From: Allobosea sp. BK604
GTDB taxonomy: Bacteria > Pseudomonadota > Alphaproteobacteria > Rhizobiales > Beijerinckiaceae
Assembly (NCBI RefSeq): GCF_004341515.1
Contig: NZ_SLZF01000005.1
Coordinates: 310,001-374,000, forward strand
Reading direction: 5' to 3'
DNA length: 64,000 bases
Shown in pieces: positions 44,864 to 53,624 of the stretch (its first letter is position 1; every line of letters begins with the position of its first letter). Below the pieces are notes generated by a model that was given only the letters and a program-made list of their open reading frames with translations, was not told where the DNA came from and searched no databases. The translations under genes were made by a program, and so were the position numbers.

Positions 44864-45520
44864 TCACGGCTTTCGGTGCTTCTCCACTTCCCGCTTGACC
44901 ATGTCGTAGAGGGGCCTCGGTCCGAACTCCGCCAGTGGCTGACCGTTCACGAAGAATGTCGGCGTCTGCTTCACCTCCAGCGTCTTCACATCGGCCATGT
45001 CCTTCTGAAGCAGTTCGTCGAGCTCGGGCAGTGCCGCGTCACGCTTGCCCTGCCCGATATCCAGTCCGGCTTCCCCGGCACGGCGCCAGGCGATCTCCAG
45101 ATCGGGCTTGTCGTGGTCGGCCCATTCCGGCTGGAACTGCAGCAGCGCGTTCAGGACCGGCTCGAGCTTGCCCTGCCGCCGGGCGGCCTCGAGGATCTTG
45201 ACCGCCATGTTCGAGCCCTCGTGAAACGCCGTGTAGCGAATGACGAGCCGGACATCGTTCGGAAAGAGCCCGAGGATCTGCTTCAGCGGCGGATAGAAGG
45301 CCCGGCAGGCCTCGCATGACGGATCGAAGAACTCGACGATCGTCACGGGCGCGTCGGGTGGCCCGATCATCGGTGAATGATCGCGCACCAGCGCTTCGGC
45401 CGTGGTCGCGGCGAGGGCCTGGGCGCGCCGGACCTGTTCGTTCCGGTAGTAGACCGTCGAGCCGGAAAACAGCGTCAAGGCCAGGATCGCCGTCAGGATG
45501 ACGGTGGCGCGGCGGTTCAT
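44864..45520 (-). CDS. DsbA-family thiol-disulfide oxidoreductase, membrane-anchored
   Basis: A 218-residue periplasmic thioredoxin-fold protein with an N-terminal anchor (VILTAILALTLFSGSTVYY). The active site is DPSCEACRAFYPPL (Cys69, Cys72) and the cis-proline loop is KQTPTFFVNG. The CEAC dipeptide is unusual beside the CPHC of classic DsbA, so its redox potential may differ. It overlaps the dsbB-like gene by ATGA, and the two should form an oxidising pair that introduces disulfides. Confidence 0.9.
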   Translation of the reverse strand: MNRRATVILTAILALTLFSGSTVYYRNEQVRRAQALAATTAEALVRDHSPMIGPPDAPVTIVEFFDPSCEACRAFYPPLKQILGLFPNDVRLVIRYTAFHEGSNMAVKILEAARRQGKLEPVLNALLQFQPEWADHDKPDLEIAWRRAGEAGLDIGQGKRDAALPELDELLQKDMADVKTLEVKQTPTFFVNGQPLAEFGPRPLYDMVKREVEKHRKP

Positions 45521-45960
45521 GGCGCGTTCCTCTTGATCGAGACGACGAGCAGGACCGCGATGGCGGAGAAGGCAGCCAGCGACAGATAGGGCAGCGGCAG
45601 CCCGCCGAGGATGGTCATCTCCGCGCTGGCGCAGGAAGGCCCCTGCGCACAGGGCTGGATGTCCTCCGGAATGAAACCGGCATAGAGCAGGCTATGAAAC
45701 CCGGCGACCAGCCAGCCGCCGGCGGCCAACGGAACGGCATAGACCCAGGCCCTGCTGTCGCTCCTGAAGCAGGCAATCGCGAGCATGATCGCGAGGGGGA
45801 ACATGAAGGCGCGCTGGTGCCAGCACAGGCCGCAAGGCGCCTGGCCCACGACCTCGCCGATGAAGAGCGCTCCCAGGCTCGCCCCGAGGGCAACGAGCCA
45901 GGCCAGGAAGAGGTAGCGCCAGCCATCGCTGTCGCCGGTCTCGGTTGTGAGGGTTGCCAT
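45517..45960 (-). CDS. dsbB: Disulfide bond formation protein B
   Basis: A 147-residue inner-membrane protein with four membrane segments. The first redox pair is APCGLCWHQR (Cys43, Cys46) and the second is CAQGPSC (Cys104, Cys110), as in the DsbB/BdbC family, which reoxidises the DsbA partner with quinone. AAGGAG lies ten bases upstream of the ATG. Coupled to the downstream DsbA-like gene. Confidence 0.9.
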   Translation of the reverse strand: MATLTTETGDSDGWRYLFLAWLVALGASLGALFIGEVVGQAPCGLCWHQRAFMFPLAIMLAIACFRSDSRAWVYAVPLAAGGWLVAGFHSLLYAGFIPEDIQPCAQGPSCASAEMTILGGLPLPYLSLAAFSAIAVLLVVSIKRNAP

Positions 45961-46068
45961 GGTCTGACCGCTCCTTTCATTCAGACGAGCGAAGGGGTTG
46001 AAAAGCGCGATGCCGGCGCGAGCGGGGGACGATGCGCCGATGATGGGTGGAGCTCCGCGCGATCGTCC

Positions 46069-46683
46069 TCATTTGAGAACCATCCTGATCTTGGCGAGCG
46101 CCGGCGCTTCGTCCTCGTGATAGTCGATCATCGTGCGGAAGCTGCCATCGGCTGCCATCACGTAGACCGAGGACGAATGGTCCATGGTGTAACCGGACTC
46201 CGTCGGGACCTTCTTGGCGTAGGCCTTGTAGGCCTTGACGGCGGCCTCGACCTGCTCGGTCGAACCGGTCAGCCCGACGATCCGCCTGTCGAATGACTGG
46301 AGATAGAGGGCGAGCTGCCGGGGCGTGTCCCGCTCCGGATCGACGCTGATGAACAGCACCTGCAGCTTGTCGGCGTCCCTGCCCAGCTTCGCCAGACGGT
46401 TGCTGGCTTCGAACAGGGTTGTCGGGCAGACTTCGGGACAATGGGTGAAGCCGAAGAAGACCAGCATCGGCTTGCCACGGAAGTCGGCATCGGTGACCGC
46501 CTGGCCGCGATGGTCGACGAGGCCAAAGGATCTGCCGATCGGCGCTCCGGCAGCCTGCCCCATGCCCTTCAGGGCACGCGCGCCATCGACCTGCCACCAG
46601 CCGAGAAGCAACGCCGCAGCAAGGAAGCCGACGAGAGCGACAGCGCCCCAGGCGGCATGGCGAATGAGCTTGAGAACCCGCAT
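46069..46683 (-). CDS. SCO1/SenC family copper chaperone-like protein
   Basis: A 204-residue membrane-anchored thioredoxin-fold protein. The anchor is AAWGAVALVGFLAAALLLGW and the copper site is FTHCPEVCPTTL (Cys82, Cys86) with the distal histidine in YTMDHSSSVYV (His169). SCO proteins deliver copper to cytochrome oxidase or keep its cysteines reduced. I chose the ATG at 46683 since GAGGGG lies just upstream and the conserved anchor begins there. It lies upstream of the disulfide pair on the same strand. Confidence 0.92.
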   Translation of the reverse strand: MRVLKLIRHAAWGAVALVGFLAAALLLGWWQVDGARALKGMGQAAGAPIGRSFGLVDHRGQAVTDADFRGKPMLVFFGFTHCPEVCPTTLFEASNRLAKLGRDADKLQVLFISVDPERDTPRQLALYLQSFDRRIVGLTGSTEQVEAAVKAYKAYAKKVPTESGYTMDHSSSVYVMAADGSFRTMIDYHEDEAPALAKIRMVLK

Positions 46684-46690
46684 CGGCCCC

Positions 46691-46774
46691 TCAACGCCCT
46701 TCATGCCGTGGATCGGCGCCCGACGGCGCAATGACGAGCGCGGCGGCAAGCGCGCGCGCAAATTTCGGTTTCAT
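46691..46774 (-). CDS. 27-residue leader-like frame coupled to the SCO gene
   Basis: A tiny frame that reads as a signal peptide, MKPKFARALAAALVIAPSGA, and then stops. Its TGA lies seven bases before the SCO start and overlaps the SCO ribosome site, as in translational coupling. It may be the leftover start of a lost exported protein (copper-related genes often sit here) or a true leader peptide. The ribosome site before it is weak. Confidence 0.35.
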   Translation of the reverse strand: MKPKFARALAAALVIAPSGADPRHEGR

Positions 46775-46833
46775 GGACACTGGACCCTGGAGACGTGGAC
46801 ATCTGCCGCGAAGCCGCGGCGTTTGCGGGACCG

Positions 46834-47226
46834 TCAGCCCAGGGAGGGAGGTGCGCGTGACCCATGCGCCCGGCCGGGGCGTGCGCTCGGCGCATCCGGA
46901 CAGGCGTCATCGTAGCTTACGGCGATGAAGCGCGCCGGATACCGGACCTGCTGCGGGTCCGCCGGGGGCGCTGCAAGGAGCGTCGTCGCAGCCGACATCC
47001 CCCAGACGCAGCAGGTATTGGTGCCCTCGACATGGGACGGCACTGTGTCACCGGCGGCTCCGCCCCCGCACATCACGGCGGTCCCGAAGGTGCCCGAACC
47101 GAGCCCCGTGGCAGCATGGGCTGCACCGGAAACGCCGGCGGCGACGAGTTGGAGCAGCAGCACATAGGCGAATGTCACGGCTATGAGGCCGCGCCAGATT
47201 CCGCTGCTGAACCGTCCCGGGATCAT
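46834..47226 (-). CDS. DUF2946-like small membrane-anchored protein
   Basis: A 130-residue protein with an N-terminal hydrophobic segment (GLIAVTFAYVLLLQLVAAG) and a mature part with MCGGGAAGDTVPSH and NTCCVWGMSAA. The end carries a conserved-looking tail, ARPGRAHGSRAPPS. This pattern (Cys/His-rich middle, Arg-Ala-Pro-Pro tail) recalls DUF2946 proteins, which accompany copper genes. The position upstream of SCO agrees. No good ribosome site is seen, so the exact start is uncertain. Confidence 0.6.
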   Translation of the reverse strand: MIPGRFSSGIWRGLIAVTFAYVLLLQLVAAGVSGAAHAATGLGSGTFGTAVMCGGGAAGDTVPSHVEGTNTCCVWGMSAATTLLAAPPADPQQVRYPARFIAVSYDDACPDAPSARPGRAHGSRAPPSLG

Positions 47227-47447
47227 GCGACATCAGTAGTTCAGCCGGAGCCTGGGGCGCAATGCTCGGAGATCTCCCGGTACCTGAGCAGTTTTGTCGC
47301 AAGCGCGTTTTGCTCTTGAACCTCCAGTCACTTCAGCTTGTATCGAAGAGCGCGTGCCCGGGCGTTGGTCCGGGCCCATCCCTCTCGCCGACATGCGACA
47401 GGTCCCCTGGCGGACCGGGTCGCGCAGTCTCGAACCGGAAGCGCCTG

Positions 47448-47972
47448 ATGCAAGATCGAGCCCGCCGCCTGGTCGCCGTCATCGCGATCGCCGCCGCGAC
47501 CCTGGCAATCGATCAGGCAAGCAAATGGCTGATCCTCGAGGTGGTGATGGATCCGCCTCGGACGATTTTCATAGCGCCGTTCTTCAATCTGCGCCTCGGT
47601 TTCAATACGGGCATCAGCTTCGGCATGTTCGGCGACCTGCTGCAGCGCTGGCCCGAGCTGCTCGCCCTCTTCAAGCTCACCGTCGCCGCGGCATTCCTGC
47701 TCTGGGCGAGCGTCACGCCAGATCATTCCGAGAGGCTCGGCCTCGCGCTGATCGCCGGCGGCGCGCTGGGCAATGCGCTTGACCGCTGGCGCCAGGGCGC
47801 CGTCACCGACTTTCTCGACATCCATTGGGGCGATTGGCATTGGCCGACCTTCAATGGCGCCGATATCGCGATCAGCCTCGGCGTCGCCGCCATGCTGTTT
47901 GCCAGCCTGCCCCGACGCCGCGACGAGCGAGCGTCGCCCGCGAAGCAACCCTGCCCGGAGCAGGCCGAATGA
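47448..47972 (+). CDS. lspA: Lipoprotein signal peptidase II
   Basis: A 174-residue inner-membrane aspartic peptidase that removes lipoprotein signals. It has four membrane segments. Catalytic aspartates sit in GALGNALDRWRQGAVTDFLD and TFNGADIAISLG, matching family motifs. The ATG at 47448 has GGAAG seven bases upstream; the frame continues upstream without conservation. It is followed by a lipoprotein gene on the same strand, which would be a substrate. Confidence 0.9.
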   Translation: MQDRARRLVAVIAIAAATLAIDQASKWLILEVVMDPPRTIFIAPFFNLRLGFNTGISFGMFGDLLQRWPELLALFKLTVAAAFLLWASVTPDHSERLGLALIAGGALGNALDRWRQGAVTDFLDIHWGDWHWPTFNGADIAISLGVAAMLFASLPRRRDERASPAKQPCPEQAE

Positions 47973-48109
47973 TCAGCCCCTGGCTCGGACGATGTGTCGA
48001 GGCCCTGAGCAATGCGCAGCGCGTCGAATTTTCCTCGGCAAGCGCGGCCGGACCGGTATGTGGAAGGCCGTTAACGCCATGTCAGGCCCGTTCGCGCACC
48101 CTCTCCTTC

Positions 48110-49165
48110 ATGCAAATCCGTCCGACCCGTTCCTTTGTTAGATTGGCTGCCGCGCTCGCGCTCGGCGCCTCCGTCCTGTCCGGCTGCGTCGTCGGCGAGG
48201 GCGACACGCGCCACCTGCAGCCGCTGCCAGCCAAGCTGGTCGCGCAGATGTCCGCCAAGGGCATGACCCAGGCCGACCCGATCTTCGTGCGGATCTACAA
48301 GAAGGAGAGCGAGCTCGAAGTCTGGAAACGCGATCGCAGCGGCAGCTACGCCCTGCTGAAGACCTATCCGATGTGCCGCTGGTCCGGACAGCTCGGCCCG
48401 AAGAAGCAGGAGGGCGACCGGCAGGCGCCCGAAGGCTTCTATACCGTCACGGCGGATCTGATGAATCCGCGCTCCCAGTTCTATCTCTCGTTCAATCTCG
48501 GCTATCCGAACACGCTCGAGCGCTCCCTGGGCTATTCCGGCTCCGCGCTGATGGTCCATGGCGCCTGCACCTCGGCCGGCTGCTTCGCCATGACCGATGA
48601 CGGCGTCACCGAAATCTTCGGCCTGGCGCGCGAGGCCTTCGCATCCGGACAGGCCAGCTTCCAGGTCCAGGCCCTGCCCTTCCGCATGACGCCCGAAAAC
48701 ATGGCGCGCTATCGCGGCAACGCGAATATCGCCTATTGGCGCAATCTGAAGGAAGGCGTCGACCATTTCGACGCGACGCGGCAGCCGCCCAGGCTCGCCG
48801 CCTGTGGCGGGCGTTACGTCTTCAACGTCAATGGCGACACCAGTTCCTTCGATCCGGCCGGTCCCTGTCCGGCCTATGAGGTCGAGCCGGCGGTCCAGAG
48901 CCTGGTGAGTGCGCGGAACGCCCGCGACGAGGCGCGCGTGGCCGAATTCGTCTCCGCCGGCGTCCCCGCCACCAGCTTCGCCTATGCCGATGGCGGCATG
49001 CATCCGCGCTTCCGCAATCTCCTCAGGACGATGGGGCCCGAGCGCATGCAGGCCATGGTCTCCGGAAAGATCGCGATCAGTCGGCCTGAAGCGGCCTTGA
49101 AGGACCCGTTCGATGGCGATGCCCCTGCCGAGCCGGCGACCACCGGCTCGCTCGGCACCGACTGA
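48110..49165 (+). CDS. YafK-like L,D-transpeptidase family lipoprotein
   Basis: A 351-residue protein. The lipobox VLSGC (Cys26) after a hydrophobic signal marks it as a lipoprotein. The YkuD catalytic motif is MVHGACTSAGCFAMT (His150, Cys158), and APEGFYTVTADLMNPRSQFY fits the YafK-type domain. Such enzymes make or cut 3-3 or protein-peptidoglycan links in the cell wall. I chose the ATG at 48110, where the signal begins. The C-terminal ~120 residues after the domain are unassigned. Confidence 0.88.
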   Translation: MQIRPTRSFVRLAAALALGASVLSGCVVGEGDTRHLQPLPAKLVAQMSAKGMTQADPIFVRIYKKESELEVWKRDRSGSYALLKTYPMCRWSGQLGPKKQEGDRQAPEGFYTVTADLMNPRSQFYLSFNLGYPNTLERSLGYSGSALMVHGACTSAGCFAMTDDGVTEIFGLAREAFASGQASFQVQALPFRMTPENMARYRGNANIAYWRNLKEGVDHFDATRQPPRLAACGGRYVFNVNGDTSSFDPAGPCPAYEVEPAVQSLVSARNARDEARVAEFVSAGVPATSFAYADGGMHPRFRNLLRTMGPERMQAMVSGKIAISRPEAALKDPFDGDAPAEPATTGSLGTD

Positions 49166-49378
49166 ATCCGGCTAAAGAACCGAGTCGGCGCTTGCCGTCG
49201 ATCCGGGATGCCCCGTTCTACCACCTGCCCGAGAGCCTTACCCAGGGTTTGGACCGGATTGCCCTGCAGGGGACAACGCGATCTCCAGCCGGGTGAGGCC
49301 CGCCCGCTAAAGCACGCGCCAACCTGATGGCGCGGCGATCAGGTCGGATCACGCGTTCTCTATCAATCGTTTAGCGCC

Positions 49379-49413
49379 GGATCCGATCAGATTGATTCAA
49401 CCCGATCGGATCC
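49379..49413. repeat. Short palindromic intergenic element
   Basis: Perfect inverted 10-base arms around a 15-base loop would form a stable hairpin. It is not followed by a T-run. It lies 166 bp upstream of the TetR start and is unlike the 106 bp repeats. Only one copy was noticed. Confidence 0.55.
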
Positions 49414-49511
49414 CGCTCTGTAGCCGCTGCCCCACCAGAACACCCTTCGTGACGGCTCGTGGGCTGGAATGCCTCTTGCTTCCAGCACGCCGGCTTGACT
49501 CCCGCAAACGC

Positions 49512-49536
49512 CTATTTCAATAAGGTGATTGAATAG
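49512..49536. promoter_or_regulatory. TetR operator candidate
   Basis: CTATTTCAAT-AAGGTG-ATTGAATAG forms an inverted repeat with perfect inner arms TTCAAT (49516-49521) and ATTGAA (49528-49533). It ends six bases before the TetR start, so binding would block transcription or translation of the operon. Confidence 0.6.
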
Positions 49537-49541
49537 GTCGT

Positions 49542-50240
49542 ATGAACGGGATCGGCATGACTGAGAGCCAGCCGGCTGCCACGGCAGATCGCATTCTCGA
49601 TGTGGCTGAGGAGATGTTCGCCGAGCAGGGCTATCGCGCCGTCTCGGTGCGCTCGATCACCCGCGCCTGCGACGCGAATATCGCCGCCGTGCATTATCAT
49701 TTCGGCTCGAAGCAGATCCTGCTCGAGGAGATCTTCGCCCGGCGCTCGGGCGCCATCAACGCGGCACGCCTGAAGCTGCTGGACGATTGCGCCGAGCAGC
49801 CCGGCCGCGCGCCGGTGCTGGAGCAGGTGCTCGAGGCCTACCTGCGCCCGTCCTTCGCCCAACCCTCGGATGACGAGGGCGCGCGCCGCTTCATGCGGCT
49901 GCGCTCCGTGGTCGCGCATGAGCAGGCCGAGCTGTCGAAGAACCTGATCGCCAAGCACTTCAACGCCACGAGCCAGCGCTTCATCGCGGCAATCGCGGCC
50001 GCAACGCCGCATCTCTCGGCCAACGACGTCTTCTGGCGCTTCCACTTCCTGCTCGGCGCGCATTACTACACGCTGTCGAACCCGGGCCGCATCCAGGCGC
50101 TTTCGGGTGATCAGTGCGATCCGGCCGATCTCGAAGCCGCGCTGGCCGAGATGGTCACCTTCGCCGCCGCCGGCTTCCGCGCCCCGCCCTGCGACCGGTC
50201 GCAGCTCAGCTTTACCCCCATCACCAGCCAATCCGCCTGA
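49542..50240 (+). CDS. TetR/AcrR family transcriptional regulator
   Basis: A 232-residue regulator. The helix-turn-helix is AADRILDVAEEMFAEQGYRA-like at residues about 14-60 (VSVRSITRACDANIAAVHYHF). The C-terminal ligand domain contains ARRFMRLRSVVAHEQ. A palindrome sits immediately upstream. It opens the operon with an aminotransferase, an amino-acid importer and GalDBC homologues, and very likely represses it until the substrate or a pathway intermediate binds. Confidence 0.9.
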   Translation: MNGIGMTESQPAATADRILDVAEEMFAEQGYRAVSVRSITRACDANIAAVHYHFGSKQILLEEIFARRSGAINAARLKLLDDCAEQPGRAPVLEQVLEAYLRPSFAQPSDDEGARRFMRLRSVVAHEQAELSKNLIAKHFNATSQRFIAAIAAATPHLSANDVFWRFHFLLGAHYYTLSNPGRIQALSGDQCDPADLEAALAEMVTFAAAGFRAPPCDRSQLSFTPITSQSA

Positions 50241-50269
50241 GCGACCCAGCTCGCGAGGAGCCTGTTTCC

Positions 50270-51418
50270 ATGCCTCTATCTCTCGTCGATCGCGTCACCT
50301 CCCTGAAGCCGTCAGCCACGGTCGAGATGACCGAGCGGGTGCGCGCAGCGCGCGCGTCCGGCCGGCGTATCCTGGCGCTCTCGAGCGGCGATCCGAGCAT
50401 CGACACCGATCCGCGCATCATCGACGCGGCCGAGCGCGCGATGCGCGGAGGCGCGACGCATTACGGTCCGGCGGCTGGCCTGCCAGCCCTGCGGGAAGCC
50501 ATCGCCCAACGCGAACAGGCGCGCTCCGGCACCGCCTACGACCCTGCCGACATCATCGTCACGCCCGGCGGCAAGTTCGCGCTGCTCACCGCCCTGATGG
50601 CGACGGTCGAGGCCGGCGACGAGGTGCTCGTCCCCGAGCCGGGCTGGGTCAGCTACGGCCCCTGCGTGCGGCTCTGCGGCGGCACGCCCGTGCCGCTGGC
50701 GTTGCTCGATCGGCTCGATCTGGAGACGCTGGAGCGCGCGGTCACGCCGCGTACCAAGGCCGTCATCATCAACTCGCCGGTGAACCCGACCGGCCGCGTG
50801 CTGAGCGCCGAGGAGATTTCCGGCCTGGTCGATCTCGCCGTCCGGCACGACATCTGGATCATCTTCGACCAGGTCTATTGCGACCTGCTGCATGATGGCC
50901 GCTTCCCGAGCCCGCAGGCGCTGCCGGGCGGCCGCGAGCGCACCTTCGTCGTCGACAGCTTCTCCAAGACCTTCGGCATGACCGGCTGGCGGCTCGGCGC
51001 GCTGATGATGCCCGCCGGACTCTCCAAGGCCGTGCTCAAGTTCATGCAGCATTCGGTCTATTGCGTGCCGGACTTCATCCAGCTCGCCGGCATCACCGCG
51101 CTCTCGCTCTATGACGAGGTCGTGCCGCAATACCGGGCGACCTTCCGCCGTCGTCTGGAGACCGCCGTGGCCGGCCTTTCGAAGATCGAGGGCATCACCA
51201 CGAGCATGCCGTCCGCGACCTTCTATCTCTTCCCGTCGATCGCGGCCGACGATGTCGCCGTCGCCAAGCGCTGGCTCGACGAGATCGACGTCTCGTCCCT
51301 GCCCGGCTCCTTCTTCGGCGCGCCCGGCAAGGGCCATCTGCGCCTGTCTCTGACCTGCCCCGACGCCGATCTCGAGGAAGCCCTCGAGCGCATCGCCCGC
51401 GTCGGCCTGGCGGCTTGA
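50270..51418 (+). CDS. Class I/II pyridoxal-phosphate aminotransferase
   Basis: A 382-residue fold-type I aminotransferase. The PLP lysine lies in VVDSFSKTFGMTGWRLGAL (Lys233), PVNPTGRVLS carries the carboxylate contact, and YGPAAGLPALREAIA is the typical N-terminal region. AGGAG lies ten bases upstream of the ATG. Its place between a regulator and an amino-acid importer suggests that it removes the amino group from the imported compound to give a 2-oxo acid for the GalD-GalB-GalC steps. Confidence 0.92.
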   Translation: MPLSLVDRVTSLKPSATVEMTERVRAARASGRRILALSSGDPSIDTDPRIIDAAERAMRGGATHYGPAAGLPALREAIAQREQARSGTAYDPADIIVTPGGKFALLTALMATVEAGDEVLVPEPGWVSYGPCVRLCGGTPVPLALLDRLDLETLERAVTPRTKAVIINSPVNPTGRVLSAEEISGLVDLAVRHDIWIIFDQVYCDLLHDGRFPSPQALPGGRERTFVVDSFSKTFGMTGWRLGALMMPAGLSKAVLKFMQHSVYCVPDFIQLAGITALSLYDEVVPQYRATFRRRLETAVAGLSKIEGITTSMPSATFYLFPSIAADDVAVAKRWLDEIDVSSLPGSFFGAPGKGHLRLSLTCPDADLEEALERIARVGLAA

Positions 51419-51455
51419 CCACAGCAAACAACCAAAACCAGGGGAACCAAAGGCC

Positions 51456-52259
51456 ATGATCAATCGCAGGGAATTCAGCCTCGCCGCGGCCGTCGTCGCG
51501 GCGGCGGCGCTAGCGCCGCTCGGCGTCGCGCAGGCGCAGACCGACAGCATGAGCAAGATCAAGGAGCGCGGCACGATCAGGGCCGGCGTGAAATACGACA
51601 CCCCGCCCTTCGGCTTCCTCGACGACAAGAACGAGCCGGCCGGGTTCGACCTCGATATCGTCCGCAAGATCGGCGAGAAGCTCGGCGTCAAGGTCGAGTT
51701 CGTGAAGGTGACCTCCCCGACCCGCGTGCCGCTGCTGGTCAGCGGCAATGTCGATATCGTCGCGGCGTCGATGACCCATACCCGCGAGCGCGACAAGGCG
51801 ATCGATTTCAGCATCACCTACTATACCGGCGGCCAGTCGCTGATGGTCGCGAGCGACAGCAAGGTCACCGGCCTGAAGGATCTCGACGGCAAGGAGGTCG
51901 CGGTCCAGCAGGGCACGACGCTGGAGAAGAACATCGCCGCCGCGGCGCCCAAGGCCAAGATCACCGCCTTCAAGGACTATAACAGCGCCTGGCTGGCGCT
52001 GGCCCAGGGCCGCGTCGAGGCGCTGACCGGCAGCCTCAACATCCTGCAGGGCTTCCTGAAGGACAATCCGAAGTTCAAGATCGTCGGCGAATTGTTCAGC
52101 GTCGAGCCCTTCGGCATCGGCATCCGCCAGGGCGACGCCGAACTGCGCGACGCCGTGAACTTCGCCCTCCAGGACCTGTGGACCTCCGGCGAATACGCCG
52201 CGCTCTACCGCAAATGGTTCAACGCGGACCCGACCTATCCCATCGAAACCTGGCCGTGA
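51456..52259 (+). CDS. Amino-acid ABC substrate-binding protein (family 3)
   Basis: A 267-residue periplasmic binding protein of the polar amino-acid class. Signal MINRREFSLAAAVVAAAALA ends near AQAQ. The mature part has GTIRAGVKYDTPPFGFLDDK and FDLDIVRKIGEKLGVKVEFV; the Arg and Asp that hold the alpha-amino acid lie in these regions. The AGVKYDTPPFGF start is typical of glutamate/aspartate-type binders. It should deliver the operon's amino acid. Confidence 0.92.
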   Translation: MINRREFSLAAAVVAAAALAPLGVAQAQTDSMSKIKERGTIRAGVKYDTPPFGFLDDKNEPAGFDLDIVRKIGEKLGVKVEFVKVTSPTRVPLLVSGNVDIVAASMTHTRERDKAIDFSITYYTGGQSLMVASDSKVTGLKDLDGKEVAVQQGTTLEKNIAAAAPKAKITAFKDYNSAWLALAQGRVEALTGSLNILQGFLKDNPKFKIVGELFSVEPFGIGIRQGDAELRDAVNFALQDLWTSGEYAALYRKWFNADPTYPIETWP

Positions 52260-52270
52260 AAGCGGAATTC

Positions 52271-52290
52271 GGCGGGCCGAAAGGCCCGCC
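52271..52290 (+). promoter_or_regulatory. Intercistronic hairpin with GAAA loop
   Basis: GGCGGGCC and GGCCCGCC pair perfectly around a GAAA tetraloop, between the binding-protein and permease genes. There is no T-run, so it is not a usual terminator. Such hairpins often stabilise the upstream mRNA and give more binding protein than permease. Confidence 0.7.
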
Positions 52291-52309
52291 GGCACAAAAG
52301 GTCTGACCG

Positions 52310-52984
52310 GTGAATTACACCCTGCAGTTCGGCCCGATCTGGGACAACCGGGCGCTCATCCTGGACGGGTTCGTGACCACGATCCTGCTCTCGGCGGCCG
52401 CGCTCGTGCTCGCCATCGTCATCGGCACCCTGGTCGGCACGGCCGCGACGGCGCAGGCCCGGTCGCTGCGCGTGCTCTCCATCGCCTATGTCGAGTCGAT
52501 GCGGAACATCCCGCTGCTGATCCATATGTATTTCTGGTATAACGGCCTGTCTTTCCTGAAGATTCCGGCGTTCTGGTGCGGCGTCCTCGGCCTCGCGCTC
52601 TATTCGGGCGCCTATGTCGCCGAGATCGTCCGCTCCGGCATCGGCAGCGTGCCGCGCGGCCAGCGCCAGGCGGCGCTCGCCAGCGGCCTCACCAACGCGC
52701 AGGCCATGCTCTTCGTGGTCTATCCGCAGGCGCTCCGCGCCATCATCCCCTCGCTCGCCAGCGTGTTCTCGCAGCTGATCAAGGATTCCTCGCTCGCTTC
52801 GGTGATCGCGGTCGCCGACATCACCTACCAGGCGAGCGCGATCGAGGGGCAGACCTTCCGTACCTTCGAGATCTACATCACCGTCTGCCTGCTCTATCTC
52901 GCGCTGGTGACCGTGGTCAGCCAGACGCTGACCATCCTGTCCGGCACGCGCGACGGCCTCGCCCGGAGGGTCGCCGATGCCTGA
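52310..52984 (+). CDS. Amino-acid ABC permease (HisM/GlnP class), first
   Basis: A 224-residue permease with about five membrane segments and the EAA loop GQRQAALASGLTNAQAMLFV followed by VYPQALRAII. The SMRNIPLLIHMYFWYN segment is typical. GTG start. It overlaps the second permease gene by eight bases. Confidence 0.9.
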   Translation: MNYTLQFGPIWDNRALILDGFVTTILLSAAALVLAIVIGTLVGTAATAQARSLRVLSIAYVESMRNIPLLIHMYFWYNGLSFLKIPAFWCGVLGLALYSGAYVAEIVRSGIGSVPRGQRQAALASGLTNAQAMLFVVYPQALRAIIPSLASVFSQLIKDSSLASVIAVADITYQASAIEGQTFRTFEIYITVCLLYLALVTVVSQTLTILSGTRDGLARRVADA

Positions 52985-53624
52985 GGTCATCCTCAAGAAC
53001 CTGCCCTTCATGCTGCAGGGGCTGGCGACCAGCCTGCAGATCTCGGCGATGGTCGCGCTCGGCGGCACGCTGCTCGGGCTGATCGTCGCGGTGATCCTCT
53101 ACAGCCGCGTGCCGGTGCTCTCAGTCGTCTCGCGCGTCTATATCGAGTTCATCCGCGGCACGCCGCTGCTGGTCGTGCTCTTCATCGCCTTCTTCGGCCT
53201 GCCGGCCCTGTTCGGCTACCAGACCACCGCCTACAAGGCGACGGTCGTCGCCTTCATCCTGTTCATCGGCGCCTATCTCGCCGAGGACATCCGCAGCGGC
53301 CTGATGACGGTGAAGCCGACGCTGACGCAGGCCGCGCTCGCGACCGGGCTGACGCAGGGCCAGGCGCTGCGCTTCGTCGTCGTGCCGCTCGCCGTGCGCC
53401 GCATCATCCCGACGCTGTTCAACCAATATGTCCGGCTCTTCAAGTTCACCTCGGTGGCCTCGGTCATCGGCGTCGCGGAGTTCACCGGCAACGCCATGCT
53501 CGTCAACGCCCGCGAGTTCCAGCCGGTGACGATCCTCGCCTTCGTCGCCCTCACCTATCTGGTGATCTGCCTGATCCTCTCCGGGATCGGCCGCTGGCTC
53601 TATGCGCGGCTGGCGGTGAGCTGA
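52977..53624 (+). CDS. Amino-acid ABC permease (HisM/GlnP class), second
   Basis: A 215-residue partner permease. [20 protein letters not shown] and the EAA loop [20 protein letters not shown] followed by [16 protein letters not shown] fit the class. Its stop shares a base with the ATG of the ATPase gene. The two permeases form a heterodimer. Confidence 0.92.
   Translation: MPEVILKNLPFMLQGLATSLQISAMVALGGTLLGLIVAVILYSRVPVLSVVSRVYIEFIRGTPLLVVLFIAFFGLPALFGYQTTAYKATVVAFILFIGAYLAEDIRSGLMTVKPTLTQAALATGLTQGQALRFVVVPLAVRRIIPTLFNQYVRLFKFTSVASVIGVAEFTGNAMLVNAREFQPVTILAFVALTYLVICLILSGIGRWLYARLAVS

Larger units (their letters stand above)
49166..49541. other. Intergenic region with palindromes, 376 bp
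   Basis: No gene is visible. A perfect 10-base inverted repeat, GGATCCGATC (49379-49388) and GATCGGATCC (49404-49413), lies in a patch rich in GATC-type words. A related CGATCAGGTCGGATCA precedes it at about 49336-49351. It looks like a second short intergenic element. The TetR operator candidate lies at the right end. Confidence 0.5.

Noticed and set aside
47262-47447. Longer start of the lspA frame
   Set aside because: The upstream residues lack hydrophobic character and conservation, and a ribosome site precedes the ATG at 47448.
52271-52290. Hairpin as a rho-independent terminator
   Set aside because: No T-run follows and the genes on either side belong to one importer.
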